Assembly (NCBI RefSeq): GCF_042100115.1
Contig: NC_091276.1
Coordinates: 1,612,001-1,676,000 of the forward strand
Source: Alternaria dauci
Taxonomy: Eukaryota > Ascomycota > Dothideomycetes > Pleosporales > Pleosporaceae
DNA length: 64,000 nt
Direction of reading: 5' to 3'
Shown here one piece after another: positions 44,954 to 57,932 of the stretch. The notes beneath the pieces were generated by a model. That model was not told the DNA's origin. It saw only the letters and a list, made by a program, of their open reading frames with translations, and did no database searches. A program made the position numbers and the translations under genes. Position 1 is the stretch's first letter. Each line of letters begins with the position of its first letter.

Positions 44954-47900
44954 TCAACCCCTAGAATCATGTCTCCAGCCATGCATCGCTGACAACCGCC
45001 CACTCATACCCGCAAGTCCACCAACACCGCCCTCTCCACCACCGAACCCGCCAGGACTGCCGAAGCCACCGCCTCGTCCATGGCTACTACCACCGTTGAG
45101 CAACTTGTCAAATTGCTCAATACTCACAATAGCACGCTGCTTGACATCAGTGTCCACGTCACGTCCCAGCTGCTTGGCGCCTTCCTCGAAACCCAGTTGG
45201 CGGAGACTGATAGCCCGTTCGCGCGTCGCGGCTTCGTCGGTGTGGTCTTCTACCCAAACAAGATTATGCAACATCCATGAGCAAGCTACGCGGACGTCGC
45301 GGCGAGGGTGTGAGAAAAGAGGAAGAACATGCTGCATGAGCGTAGTCTGTGAGATAAGGAGGGATCGGTGTTGAGGTCGGCCGTTGGCGAGGTGTACGAG
45401 TATATATACTGCAGCAAGGATGAGTTCGGTAGCAGGATAGGAAGCCCAGTTCGGTTGCCCTGGATTGTTCGTGGAAGAGGAACAGGGGGTACGGTGGCTG
45501 TTGCTTGGCCAGTAGCTGGGAGCACTAGGACTGGCTTGAGCTTGTGACGATGACGCGGACAAGGAAGAGTGTTTTGGTCGGATCTTTGAATCGAGAATCT
45601 CAAAGAACCGGCTGTGGCCAAACGTCTTGAGAAGGTGATCAATCATCTCACCGGAGGCTTTGTCTTCGGAGACAAAGTTACGGATGAAGTCGAGCGCTTG
45701 TTCTTGTAGGCGTATGTCGTCACGCTCGCCATTAAGCCGATGATCCTGTTCATCATTCTTGATTTGCTGTAGTCGATCTCGGATGTTCGTCGCACTCGTG
45801 TATCGAGATCCAGGACGTTGGTGTCGTCGCATAGACGGTATGCTCTCAGTCATTGCATCGTCATCATCATTTTCTGATGATGGCTCGTCATCCACGTCCA
45901 TGTGAGGCTCATCGATAGCATTGAGGATATCGACTTGTTCCCCTGCTGCATTAGGTGTTCCCATAGCAGGCTTTGACGGCTCTCCGTTGAGTACCTGCAC
46001 GAGCCAGCCTACACCGAGCTCTTCGAGACACTGTATCTTCATAGCATGTGGTAAACCCAGACACAAATGCTTGAGCGCCCAAAGGCTACCGAAGCGAAGA
46101 TCGAAGTTTGCTGATCGACATTGTTCGCACAGAGTCCCCAATACTCCGGATTCAAGAATCTCCTAGTAGTCGCATTAGCCCGAGAACACAAAGCAATCAA
46201 CATGCTACCTACGGTTCGCATGGGAGACACGTCCAGTACCAAATTGGTGATAACCTCGGTAGCGGCAATTTGCACTTTGACGTTTGGATGTGTCAAAAGC
46301 TCGAAAATCGGCTGTGCAACACCGTGATCGATCAAGCTGGTTCTAAGCACGCTGACGGATCTTGAAAGCGATCGCGTAACTTTGCAAGCAGCAATTAGCA
46401 CTGCATCAGGGTTACCATCTTTTGCTGAAGAGAATGCCCCTTTCTCGCTGCTCTCGCGGTATGGGACCAGAGCTTCGATGATGTGCGTTGCAGCGCCCAT
46501 CTCAATGACCATCTTTCTCAAAGAATCTTGATCTCCTGCTATTGCCGCCAAAGCCAGTAGAACGCTCTCTCGATATCTGAAAGCATGCAACAAATCCCCA
46601 TGCAGTCCGGATCTACCCAGTGTCGATGACGCAGGGTCAATATTTGGATCTCTGACATCGTTGGATGATGATCGTGGTTGCCACAGGGGCTTCGAGGATG
46701 TAACAGGTACATCGAACGACTTCTTGAGAATCTGAATAAGCGTCGGTAGGGTCCGAGTATGGACAACCGCTGTCTGAAGAGACTTGTTCCCAGTAACAAG
46801 CTCAGCAAGCACAACCGGTGAGCGCTCCAACACAAAGCGCAACTCGTCTCTTGCAGCAGGACTGAGGGTACTTGCCCTCTTGCTTTGCTCCGATGTCGGA
46901 CTCGAGTCTTCAATCATCTTCTCGACCAACGGGATAATCAGATACGAAAAGTGCCTTTCCCTTGTTGCCTTTGAAGGGTCGTTCAATGGCCATCGCTCGC
47001 CAAATTTCTTCAGCAATGCTAGCAGCCAACAAGCAGAGAGGCGTTCTCGCCCTTCGCTTCGACGGGCCACGTACATGAGCCATATGAACAGCGGTGACTC
47101 GGATTCGTCAGTGATGACACTTCTACTCGAAGTTTGCTGCAGCGACTCCATGCTTGGCAGACGGGAATAGCTGTCCCCAGCAGCAGAGGCGTAGGCACCA
47201 AGAGCCGGCCATTGCTTGATATACGGATCTGATTTGCTCGCCATTGTCTGCACCCGTGGAATCAATTTGTCCCAAGATGCCGCCTGTGATGTGCTACTTC
47301 CGTCCGACGCTGATGTACGCTCCTTCGGCCACCCAAAGAGTTGCTGTATTGAGTGTGAGTAGAGGAAACGAGCAGTGTAAAAGTGTGAATCCTTGATGAT
47401 GGTCGATATTGCCTCCAAAATATCTGGCAGACAGGCACGGGGAAGCTGCTCGCGATTCGACTGCTTCCATTCTGTTGCGGGGATCCGATCGTCCATGGCA
47501 GCGACAGTAGCGAGCTTGTCAGCCAGAAGATCCAGTATTCCTGAATCGACTAGCATCTTCTTCTGGTTGTCTTCTATGCACGTCTTTATGATGAGCCGGA
47601 TTGTCGCATCAATCTGCTGATTGGCTTTGATTGTTCCTGCTGGCTGCGCTAGTATCTCGGCGAGGCTGTCAATAACAGACCGGGTGTATATCGACTCGTT
47701 GACAGCGAAAGCGAGAGATGACCTGGAGGACGAGTCGGATGTGTCGAGCCAAGGTTTCTCCTGATTGACGGCGTCAATGATCTGGTTGAGGGTCTTGAGG
47801 GTCGTGGTAACGAGTTTCGAGGGCGTCTCGCTGGGCCGTAACGCCTCAAGCAGTGGAGGGAGTACATGACCTGCTAGGAGCGGGGCGACAAATGCTGGTC

Positions 47901-48290
47901 CGCCTGTGTCTCTCATACATCAGCCAACATGCTCCCTCAACGCATCCTTTTCATCGGGCACTTACCATTCGCAAGGCTGCCAACGACGAGCGTGGCCTGA
48001 AATCTCAACTCATCCTCGGTAGTCCATTCTTCCATGCCCTTTCTTGGTTCGTTGCAGAGCCCGGAGCTGTGTCCATTCGTGCCATTTCTCCTCCTCTTCC
48101 CACCCTTCCTAGCTTCCGCCCGTAGCAGACCCGCCAGCGGTTGCACAACGCCATGTGTCACTGCCAGTTCTTTCCTCTGCTCATGCCCGACTATTTCGTT
48201 TTTGAGGTTCTGAAGCGCCGTGACCTGTGCCTCGGGCGTGCTAGGGTTCGAGAGCTCGTTGAGCGCCGGAGGTATCGCTGACCGGCCCAT
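44954..48290 (-). CDS. Armadillo-repeat protein, ARMC8/Vid28 (Gid5)-like
   Basis: Three exons on the minus strand: 48290-47966, 47909-46213 and 46162-44954; 1076 aa. Start ATG at 48290 (MGRSAIPPALNELSNPS). The N-terminal part has QVTALQNLKNEIVGHEQRKE followed by GVVQPLAGLLRA, matching the start of ARMC8-type proteins. Helical armadillo-like repeats run through most of the length (TEVITNLVLDVSPMRT; ESGVLGTLCEQCRSANFDLR; GSLWALKHLCLGL; VRVACSWMLHNLVWVED). An acidic disordered insert (near EPHMDVDDEPSSENDDDD) interrupts the third exon, and the C-terminus is Gly-rich. ARMC8/Vid28 is the scaffold subunit of the GID/CTLH ubiquitin ligase that degrades gluconeogenic enzymes. The junctions are well supported; family membership is inferred from the N-terminus and repeat pattern. 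Another large armadillo protein is the alternative. Confidence 0.68.
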
Positions 48291-48969
48291 GGCGTAGACG
48301 GAAAGTAAGCGGGTAATTGGTAATGGGTGTGTGCTACGACCGGCTGGCACAGATTAACGATTGTTGTGCAGTCTCATGCGGAGAGGTCCAGTGTTGGGCG
48401 CACAAGCGTGTGGCAATGACGGTCGGCGCAATGGAAGCTTCGCTGGGAAACTGCGGATTGGAGAGTTGCGAGGATCGTCGGAGCAAGGCGCAACACGAGA
48501 GTATGTTACTGTTCATGCAGCATACAAGCTGCGACAATCAGGCAATTGTCAAGTGGTATGCGAAGTTTGCAGAACCAGTCATGCTTCACAGAGTGGTCGC
48601 GAGCGAAGATTGACAAGGCAGATAGCCGCACTTGATTCCGTTGGCGCAACGTCAGAGCAGCCGTGATAACGGTTATCGCCACGTGATTGCTCATTCACTA
48701 GTTTCCCAACATCACGAACGCAAGCTCACTCTGCATGTCCTTCGTAACGCGCGAATGCATGCAAAATTCATTAGACATGATACGTAACCATAAACTAGCG
48801 CCCCATGAGTACCTTTACAGTCGTCAAGCACGTCCCAGAGCCTCTTTCCTGTGCCACCATCCGGACCTAACAAAAGAAATCGTGTCCATCAATACAAAGA
48901 GAAGGAAAAAAATGCTGATGCAGACCAAGAGAGATGCAAATGCATATAACCAATGCCCACTCCTACCCT
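48291..48969. other. Intergenic, no gene seen
   Basis: About 0.7 kb between two minus-strand genes; promoter of the armadillo protein and 3' flank of the upstream gene. Confidence 0.5.
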
Positions 48970-51456
48970 TTACACATATCCATAAACTTCAGTGTCATTC
49001 TCCTTGATCACACCCCCTTCCGTAAGTATGACAACCGCTACACATGCCGCATATGCCTCACGAATAGCGCAAGACATGCACGTCTCCTTGATATTTGCCA
49101 CGATAGCACTATGCCCATGATGCGCACACCACGCTCTTGCAAAAACCTCATTGTCGCTCACGCCAAGAGCCTCTATGACGAGCACATTGGTAACTTGCTC
49201 GTGAGCACTCTTCTGCTTCTCGTTCATGAGTGCCAAAGCTTTCTTGCCAGGCGACGATTTAGAGGACGTGGGGCGGGGCGTGCGCCCGGATTGGTTGCCC
49301 CAGTCTTGGATGTCGACGAGGCCTTCGTCGATCTTGATGGCTTTAAAGCTGAAGTCGTAGAATAGCACTAGTGGTGGTCAGCGTATGGACAGTCGTTTTT
49401 CAAGGCCTAGATGCGTACCATGAGGGCCTTGGTGACAGGGAAACGCGTTGATGAAGTCAACGTTATATCGCAGCTTCATTGGCCAGCTCTCCCCGCCACA
49501 TGCAAATGAAATGGCGGCATCAAAAACTATTGGAGGACCGGCAGCGTGCCTCGTCCCTTCTGGTCGCTCTTTGACGGGCATAAAGCGAAGCTTCTCCATG
49601 CGTATGAGATCGGTTACGTCTTCCGTGTCCGGCATAGGAAGTATGTAGTCGTCTATGGGGTAGCTGTCGTCCGGCGCGCCCAACGGGTTGGTGCGTTGAT
49701 CCATGGATTCTACGTCAACCGAAACCAACATGGGATCGGGCGACTCTTGTTGTCTGACCTTCACACACTCAGTCCGTTTGAGATCGGGAGTGTATATGCA
49801 TGGTCCAATCCAACCTGCAATCTGTTTGACCCCCCGTGCAGCGCCTAGTACCTTGCCAACGATGGACTGCGATGACCAGTACGTATTTGCTCGGTACTGA
49901 AAACCCGACGCCGGGTGCATATGGGTCAGATACTTGAGAGCGTCGCCAGTATCCCTGTCACAGTCTATCAAGCTGTTCATGATGAGCCAGGGGAGTGTCC
50001 GACCAGGCAGGATGATGCCCGAAAACCATGACATGGCATCTGCGGACCGGTCCTCAAGCGCTTTCTCGTCCAAGTCCTGTTCATCCAGGACATACTCGAC
50101 TTCATCCATGTTCGGCCACTTTAGTGTTGCTGCAAATGTCCTCAATGCTTCGATCTGTCTACCTTTGCTCCTCAGGTCAAAGCTGAAAGTGCTCTGGGTG
50201 TTTGATATCCGCGTCTTGGAAATTTCCATATTCTCGAGCCACCGTTGGGCCACTGCCAGGTCCCAGGTGATGATGGCGGGAAGCTGCAAAATGAGCTTCC
50301 GCTTAGACTTTTCTGAATGATGTTTCGAGTGTATCCGAAGGTAAAGTTCCACCGAGAGGAGCAGTTGGTGAAAAAACTCCTGTTTCTTGCGCTGGTCGGG
50401 GTTGTCGAAAAACTTAGCTACAACCTGGTTCTTTGGGTGTGAGAAATCTATCCATTTAGGGTTGCTCAGCACTGTGATGAGATCTGTAATTTGCTGGTCA
50501 ATGCGAATGTGACGGCGTTCCTCGTCAAACTGCTCCGAATCTTCGATGAGCGTGCCGTATAGGTAGCGGTACAATTCCTCGGGATCCTGCGAAACCAAAA
50601 GTTAGGGCCATGCGAACGAAAAGCACTCCGGGCACGACGGTTGACTGACATCTTCGTTGAGGCCACTCTCTAGGTTCTGCAACCGGTCCAGAATCTGTAG
50701 GAGCTTTATCTTCCGCGGCTTTACCTCGCTAGCGAATTGCACAGGAGGGTTACTGCTTCCGCACTTGCTGACCCAATAGTTCAGTGTCGTAGTCCCTGCA
50801 CTCTTCCCGAACGCGTACGCCATGCAGGGATACTCGTGAGCAAGCCATGGAAACTGGCTGTCAGTTGCACCCGTCATGTTGAGCGAAATGTCCCGGTACG
50901 CCTCCTGCTGAAAAGTTGCCCGATCTGTTCGACTCTGATGCTCAGCCTCCATAACGGCATAGAAGCGATCGTAGCCCGCTGGTGCGTTCGCTATCGCGTC
51001 GCAGTATCCCTTGAACGACGACGCTCCAGCACATATCAGCTGCTCCGCCTGTTCGGGCTCCAGAGCATCCTCCGACCTGTATCCCTTTGGTGGCCATCGT
51101 CTTGACTTGCGGAAGTCCTCGAGAGGAGATGGTTTCGAATACGATGCGGAGCGATGATGCGGGGAGATGCTTTGGTAGGGGGCCATGCGGGCTTCTCCTC
51201 CGCTGGACAACGGTCGCATGGGGTGTGGCTCCGAGCCATGCCTAGTTATGTGTGTGCGGGTGACGACGGGCGTTGTTCGTGTTCTCGAATGCTTCCCAAC
51301 CTGCAGTTGCTGGAAACTGTTTGTGAGTTGTGGGAAAGGCTCGGCGAAGGCATACGGCAGGGCACAGGGCGCTGGAGGAGCCTCAGGGCGAGACGCGGCC
51401 CATTGACTGTCGTACTGGTGTTTGCTACCATCCCAGCGGGCGAATTCCGAGTTCAT
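48970..51456 (-). CDS. Unrecognised 790-aa protein, three exons
   Basis: Three exons on the minus strand: 51456-50650, 50586-49419 and 49367-48970, with introns of 63 and 51 bp; both junctions keep frame. The N-terminal 130 residues are disordered, rich in Pro, Ser and Arg. The rest looks globular: a helical section (DPEELYRYLYGTLIEDSEQF through LLLSVELYLRIHSK), a middle with MSWFSGIILPGRTLPWLIMN and WIGPCIYTP, and a C-terminal domain with hydrophobic and Cys/His residues (RAWCAHHGHSAIVANIKETC then MSCAIREAYAACVAVVILTE). No signal peptide. I do not recognise the family; size, splicing and organised composition argue for a real, probably conserved fungal protein. Confidence 0.72.
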
Positions 51457-52786
51457 CTCTTACGCATAGCACTCTTTGTTGGAGAATTACCTGAAGCTCT
51501 GGTGCAAGTCAGTGGATTGCCGATTGCAAGGTGGTAAAGCAGCATGGCGGAACTATCGACGGGCAACGTGAGCACGTGCGATGGTTTCAGACGAGACTGG
51601 GAAGTGAAGTCAACGCTGAGCAGAAACACAAAGCGGTCGATTGGGTCCGTGGGCTCTCGTGACCTATACACACACACACTCACCCTCATAGTACTATAGC
51701 CGCGCTACTGCCGCCTTCTCAAGAGCAAGACGCGTCAACCGCGGGTCGAAGTGAAGATCACGTCTAGATCGCGAGGTTCTCGGGGTAAGCGCCGGCACAC
51801 GATCTCTCTGATGTCACCTCGTAAAGGAAGACGCGTGGAGTGTGTAGTGGGGGTGGGGGGATGAAGGACAGATGGTTTCAGGTCATTTCCAACTGTTGGG
51901 TCAGGGTTCACTAAGCCGACAATGTTGACGGAGGTCGCGCATACTATACTTCGGCTCTCCTTGCGCCGTGGCAATCGCAAGAACCTCCGTCGTCACAGCA
52001 AAGGTGCTTGATGGCATGTAGAGATACGCCATAGGGGTGGAGTGTTAGCCTCACTCTTTCGGCAGCCGTGCGTCTCACGACTGGGATGTGCCAGTCGCCG
52101 CATTTTACTCGTCCACGTTACTCACGATGCATGCTCCTAGCGGCTTGCCCATGGTGCACTCGCCAGATCGCTCTTCATGGGACAATAGTGCGCTTTTGAG
52201 GTTGAATTTTGATTATTTGATTCTGCTGATAGTTTCAAAATAGTACAAGTGCTGCTGAATTCCTGCACACGTCTCACGCATTCTGCGCTCAATCAATCAT
52301 CAGACAAGCGATCACGCAAATGCCATGTTCTGCTGCAATCCATGCTGGCCCGCCGCTTTGGAGCCGCTGTTGGCAGCTATCATTTGTGCCGCAGCGAACG
52401 AATCGTGATGGTGGCACACCGGGTAACTACCTATGGCCGTGCTCGTTGATGGCACGAGCCTAAGATGATGTAGTGATGTGCCTCAGGCAGCTTGAAGAGA
52501 CCCATCGTTGGCGGAGCCTCTTTGGAAAGATAGACAATTCCCCTGCCGAGTCAGGTTCGCCAGCTCATCATCATTCAGCTAGTCGTCCTTTGAACCTTCC
52601 ACACAAAGGTGGCCACGGTGTGGCCTGGTGTTGGGAAGAGATAAGACGGCCCATGATGTCGCCTCTGCGATCTCATAACAACGACACGAGCCCCAAGAGT
52701 CGAGCTGCTAACGTCATCTGGAAGAGTTTCGTGAGCTGGCTAGGGACTGTGGCATGATGCTGCTCAACCATCCTGTGACTCTGTCA
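51457..52786. other. Intergenic, no gene seen
   Basis: About 1.3 kb. It contains a short CA repeat at about 51664-51679 and scattered short frames without family character. Confidence 0.5.
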
Positions 52787-54128
52787 TTATATGCCTGATT
52801 GATTAGTGTGTATGCCTGTGGCAGATCCAGTGGGATTGGGCACCTGGGGGGAGCTGACAGTCGGTCCCGATTCCGGCTCTTTCTCTGTAACGTATCCAGT
52901 CCCGCGATCGACCAGGCCCTTGTAGTAGTCTACGAGTACTTCGGGCTTGGGAACAATGCGCCATTCGAGCCTCCGCAGAAACTCTAGCTCCAGTAGCGCC
53001 AGTTCACGAACACTGACACCGCCGACCCTTGCGTACAGGCTGTTGGTCCAGAAGCTGTCACTCAGACCCTTGGCCGCGACCGTAGCAGCCGTTATGAGGA
53101 AGCGATGCACGGTAAGGCTGCTGATTGTAAAAGCGGGGTACATGGCGCACAGCCTGTCGACGTAGAAGACCATGGAGAGGAGAATGGGCGGAGACAGCGT
53201 AGCATGCACTATAAGGCGGGAGAGGTAGTCGCGTACTGAGATGCCAGGTGGGGCTCTAGGGTGTCAATGTCAGCGGGTACTTTGTTCAGCCAGGCTTGCC
53301 GTGAACGCACCTCGAATGGAATCTTGTGAGGGTCCCATCCCGCAGCGGATAACCGTCATTTAGCCGGACTAGCTCCATGAGCATGTCGGAGATGAGCACG
53401 CCGAGATCTTTCACATCGCACGTCTCATACTGGAGAGGCATGACCTTGACGTCGGGCTCCTGCGGCCTCGCTCTCTTAGCTGGCGAGGCCGGGACCTGCA
53501 GAACAGTGCTGGTCTCTTTGGACACGACAGCTGGCTCTGCGTCCGAGTGCGCGCTCTCGTGCGACATGCGGCGACCCTGGGGCTGTACATTGTAGGCGGG
53601 TGCCACGGGCTGCGGAGTAACCCGCACTTGAGGCTCGAGAGGCTCCGTGACGACAGGCGCGGCGGAGGTATCCCCCCGCTGAGCAGGCGCAATTGCGGGA
53701 GCACTCGAAGACGTGGGGTCGGCCTCTTCGTGGTCGTGGTCGAGCGCGACCGTGTCGAGGCCGTTATCGGCGGCAGAGGTGGTGGTAGTGATGGTGGTGG
53801 TATTGTTGTTGCTGCTGCTGGGCTGGGGCCGGTAGGTGGGAGGAAACCCAGAGGGCGAGTATTGGGTTGCCTTGTCCGCGTAGCTTCTGTTGCGGCCCTG
53901 GGGGGAAGGCGCAAAGGCGGGCACTGGGGAAGGCGCCGAGAAGGTGGGCTTTGGAGTGGGCGGCGCGTCGAACCGCCGCGAGGGCACAGTGGTCACGGCA
54001 AAGCGGGGCGAGTGGGCGCTGGAGGATGCCGATGTGCGTCTCGAGGCATGGTACGGGCGGTGGGTGGGCGTGTGGAAGGTCGTGTTGGGCGAGGGAGGCT
54101 GCGATATGGTGGGTGAGGAAGTGATCAT
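52787..54128 (-). CDS. Pho80/Pcl-type cyclin
   Basis: Two exons on the minus strand: 54128-53311 and 53255-52787; 428 aa, 55-bp intron. Residues 1 to about 225 are low complexity (Ser, Thr, Pro, Asn), with many possible phosphorylation sites. The cyclin domain starts at [20 protein letters not shown] and crosses the splice junction: [20 protein letters not shown], then [39 protein letters not shown] and [19 protein letters not shown]. This is the Pho80-like cyclin box, partner of a Pho85-type kinase in nutrient or morphogenesis control. The FHSR-P-ISV-DYL block is the family signature and supports the junction. Which Pcl subfamily it belongs to is not resolved. Confidence 0.88.
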
Positions 54129-55288
54129 GTCGACGGGGCCGGGGAGCGGTGGCTAGGGTCGAGGAAGATGGCAGTGTCGGATCATTTTGGCAACGTGGGG
54201 AAGAAAGGAACCATCGAGGACGGGTGCGGAAGAGGCTTCATCTGGCGTGAGCGTGGCAGCGATGAAAGGGCTTGGCTGCCAGGCGTTTGACGATAGCACG
54301 TGTGACGTCCGGGGATTTCAGTAGGCTATCACGCCAACCTTGCCTTGCACATCTATCGCGCGCCTCCCAGCGGCGACAAAACTGCATACCTCGCCGTGGC
54401 TCCCCCTTCCCTCTTCTGCCCACCTCGGAGCAACTTTGACCGCATTTCCTTGCCCGTTTGTGCATAGGAGCGGCGGCCCTGCGCGCCAGCATGCTCGTCA
54501 TCGCCGTGCGGAGCTGCTGACCGCCAATGACTTGCAACTAAGCCTTACACATGGAGTCAACTCCAGGGAAGATCCTCTAATCAAAATTTCCAGAACTTGA
54601 CGGCCGATGCTTAGCTTCCGTGCCCGCTAGTTTAGACTCGAGTAGTTTGGAGAGATTTTGCTCCTGCCAATCTTTTGCACCAGTCATCGACCGCATCCTC
54701 CATCAAGACTACATAAACTCCCTGTCTATCTCACCGTTGTACCTAAGAGCCCGGCAAGCAGCGTACGCAAGGCGACCCATTGACAAGCAACGCATCCATC
54801 ATGCCCTACCTGGGTGCCCACCTGCCCGCGACTCGTCCCAACTTCCAACCTCATATTAGCTAATCCGCGGCCCCTCTGCTGCTATCTACCTGCGATAAAC
54901 TGGTACCGCACTGTCGCTAGCCGTTGGTTGCCGGAGCACGTTGTACAATGCCACAACATCACTCGACGACATTTGAGCCGCTTGGCAGCGTGTTACAGGA
55001 AAAGGCCCGAAATGCATATAGTGTCGCGATTGCACACACAGTACCCGACTCCTTACTGCGATACGCTTCACCGTGACCCAGACCGATCTGATAGCTGCCG
55101 AGAATTCCGCATCCAGTCTAGTCTCAGGTCGGCGTGTACAACACAGGTTACTCGTACTTGTACCATTCCATGCTGTAATCACGCTTTCCGCATCAGTCTT
55201 TTTTCGGCAATGCGCTACTCGATTTGAAATGGTAGTAACGACCGTCGTGTGCAGGAACGAGATCATAATTCATATCTACATCATCCAC
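54129..55288. other. Intergenic, no gene seen
   Basis: About 1.2 kb separating the cyclin start from the 3' end of the cupredoxin gene, both on the minus strand. Nothing supportable inside. Confidence 0.5.
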
Positions 55289-56594
55289 TCAACCTCTCGG
55301 CTTATCGCGCCCAGATGCTTCCAGTTCGGCCGAAAAGGACTGCTGTTCCAGCGGCGGACTGTGCAGTTCTGCTACAACAGGTTGCGCGTTCATCTGTGCA
55401 TACTTTATCTGGTCAATCCTGGAAACAATGGTTAGCTTGCACGTCTGACCCAGCTTCGTTCTGCACTCAAAAGCACTTACTGTTGTTGCGACATCCCACT
55501 GACATTGCTCATCATGCTCAGATGACCTTGTTGCTGCCCAGGACTCGACCAGCCAGACGGATATTGTTCCCCTACACTGTGCTGGCCATACTGTGGTGGT
55601 GAGCTGAACATGTGGTCTGGATGGTGTCCTGGTGGCGGTGTGGCATAACCTGGGCCTGATTGCTGGAAGCCTGGCGACGCAAGCCCTCCGTGACCGTAGT
55701 TCGAGCCGCCGTAGGGCTGACTCATGTTTGGGTCGTGGTTATTTGCAGCGTCTTGTCGCTTGATGACTTCCCTGAGTGATTTGGATCGACCGACAAAAAA
55801 GAAGAGAGCAGCGCAGATTGCCAAGAAGGCCACTCCGCCCACTGCTATGCCAACTATGGCGCCAGTGGATAGGCTGTGGCTGCCACCATTGCCCCCGCTA
55901 ACTGGCGGCGGCGTAGAGCTCCCGGTTGATGTGGGAGCAGTAGACAGTGTTGATGATCCTTCAGCAGGAATTGGCTCACCCGGTGCTACTTGGAAGTCTG
56001 CCGCAGCTGCCGCGTGGACTTGTGATGCCAGGGTTTGCGTAGAGTTTGGATTGATGACGCCGACCATGTGTTCACCCTCGCATGAATTTGGTGCTGCGCA
56101 ATAAAAAAAGATAGGTTCCGTTGAGTTAATCGTGACGTTGAAGTATTTGAGCTAGAGACCTGTCAGTATCTTCGTTGTGTCTGCACCAGGAGACGAACCT
56201 CATCCGTGCTATTCACCACTTGCGTCCCCGACCAAAAGCCAACCTTATCTTTCCCAGTATATTCGTACGGTACACAGGCTGACTGCCATTCTGCCCTCGC
56301 AATCGAATGGCCTGATGGATAGAACTCCCATGACACAATGTCGCCGACTGAAACGTTTTCAAGTTCTGGTGGGTCAAATTTGAAGCCTCCGGCGCCAGTC
56401 TTGATAGTATGTACTGCTGGTTCGCCAGAGGATGTTGGTGTTGCGCTTGACGAACTCACCGACTCCAAAGTTGTGGGCGTTGGTGATACTGATGGCAATA
56501 CTGATGAGACAAGGTCTTGTGCGATTGCGCGTTGAGAAAAGCTCTGGCTAACCACGATTGTAGCTGCCAGCCTTGCGGCCCATGAGCGTCTCAT
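55289..56594 (-). CDS. Membrane-anchored extracellular cupredoxin (Ser-rich)
   Basis: Three exons on the minus strand: 56594-56199, 56151-55481 and 55418-55289; 398 aa. The N-terminus MRRSWAARLAATIVVSQSFS is a signal peptide, followed by a Ser/Thr/Pro linker and a cupredoxin domain: IKTGAGGFKFDPPELENVSV, SWEFYPSGHSIARAEW, and EPIFFYCAAPNSCEGEHMVG. The His of GHS and the Cys, His and Met near FYC..GEHMVG fit type 1 copper ligands. A second Ser/Thr/Gly stretch leads to one membrane span (AIVGIAVGGVAFLAICAALF) and a cytosolic tail. An in-frame TAA ends exon 2 if intron 2 (GTAAGT, CTAAC, CCAG; 62 bp) is retained; splicing adds 43 residues including VVAELHSPPLEQQ, typical of such tails, so I prefer the spliced form. 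Function at the cell surface is unknown. Confidence 0.82.
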
Positions 56595-57189
56595 GGCGAC
56601 AATTGTGCGAGGATTAGGCAGGTACAATAGCGAGGCCCGATTCCCGCGCAAAACTCTGGATTCTTCCAACGGTCCCGGGTTTCTGGTCGTCGGGAAAATA
56701 GCAATACGATATCAGCAGTTCAGCTGGCAATAAGAGGCTCAAGAAGGGGAACAGAGCGAAACAAACCCAGCAGGCTGACCGACAACCTTAAGTCACTCTT
56801 TCGCCCATCTTGCCCAACATCCAATACCGCCACTTTCAGCCCCCACAGCCGCAGGTGTGGACAGCGGACCAGGCGATAGGCCACCTTCTTGCCTCAACCA
56901 TCACAGGCAGTCTTTGTTCGTCCCCTTTGACCAATCAACACAATTCACAATGCCGATCTAGCAGGTACGCCCTTGTCCAGGCGCATCTGAGGCGTACAGC
57001 TATCGCAGCTAGATGCTGCTACATTCACCAGCGGGGCAGACCACCAGCGTATCAGCAGGGAACAGAAAAGACGGTTGAGGGGAGGTTGGTTGTGTATAAC
57101 GGTAGCTAGTGCTGATGCTGCTCCAAGGGTACCTAGGTACTCGAGCTATTTCCGTGGTACCTCTTCCTTGACTGCGCCGCCCAGTGCAC
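56595..57189. other. Intergenic, no gene seen
   Basis: About 0.6 kb upstream of the cupredoxin gene; promoter and flank only. Confidence 0.45.
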
Positions 57190-57740
57190 GACTATTGACA
57201 ACCTCTTTCCAACCTAATCGCGTTGAGTGCGTTTCGTTGGCCAAGGGCGCGTAGCAACTCTTTTGCCTGGGTGTACTCGACGATTTGCGGTGTTCGCAGC
57301 CTTCAGGTCTTCAAGTTCTTCCTTGCGCACGAGCTGGCATATAGTGGAGCGCAGCTGAGTTGTCGTCAAGGAATGAGCATCGAGTATTTGAGCCGCCAGC
57401 CTCAAGTAAGCTTAGTGCTAGTCCAAAACCTGGGTCCATCCACTTGGCGCATATATGGCTTGAGCGCAGCATGCTGATTGAAGATGGCCATGCGCTGCGC
57501 GTGCGGAGCAATTGCTACGGCGGGTCGAGCATCATGTGAGGGTGGAGTGAAGGATGCCAGCCGTAGGACTCGATAGCGGCTGGTATCATGATTAGCTGCA
57601 TTCCAAGGTTCCAAGCGAGGCGTGCCAAGCATCCTGAAGCGGATAATGGCACCCAGGTTTTGCGTCGCATCAGCAGAACTTTGGAAAAGATCTTCACTCA
57701 TCACTCTGGCTGTCATTGAGCGTATGATTTTGAGACGCAG
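57190..57740 (-). pseudogene. Frameshifted remnant of an unrecognised gene
   Basis: On the minus strand, protein-like sequence runs through successive frames with no splice signals at the switches. Pieces include NLGMQLIMIPAAIESYGWHP, then HAQRMAIFNQHAALKPYMRQ in another frame, then LALSLLEAGGSNTRCSFLDD, then QLVRKEELEDLKAANT, then VEYTQAKELLRALGQRNALN. Each reads naturally for 15-40 residues before a stop or loss of sense. The order is consistent with one ancestral coding sequence broken by several small insertions or deletions. I do not recognise the family. An unusual set of introns is a less likely alternative. Confidence 0.45.
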
Positions 57741-57932
57741 TTGGCCTCTGGGAAACGTGTATCGTCTGTATCTACGGGTTGAGCAATTCAAAGCGCGTAC
57801 TTAGCACGTGTGAAATGATACATCGCTTCCATCGTACAATTGGAAAAAGGATACTGATTACGCCAAAGCGCGAGCGCATACCGATATATCGCAGAAATAC
57901 CAGACCATGCAATAGACACAATAGATGCCAGC

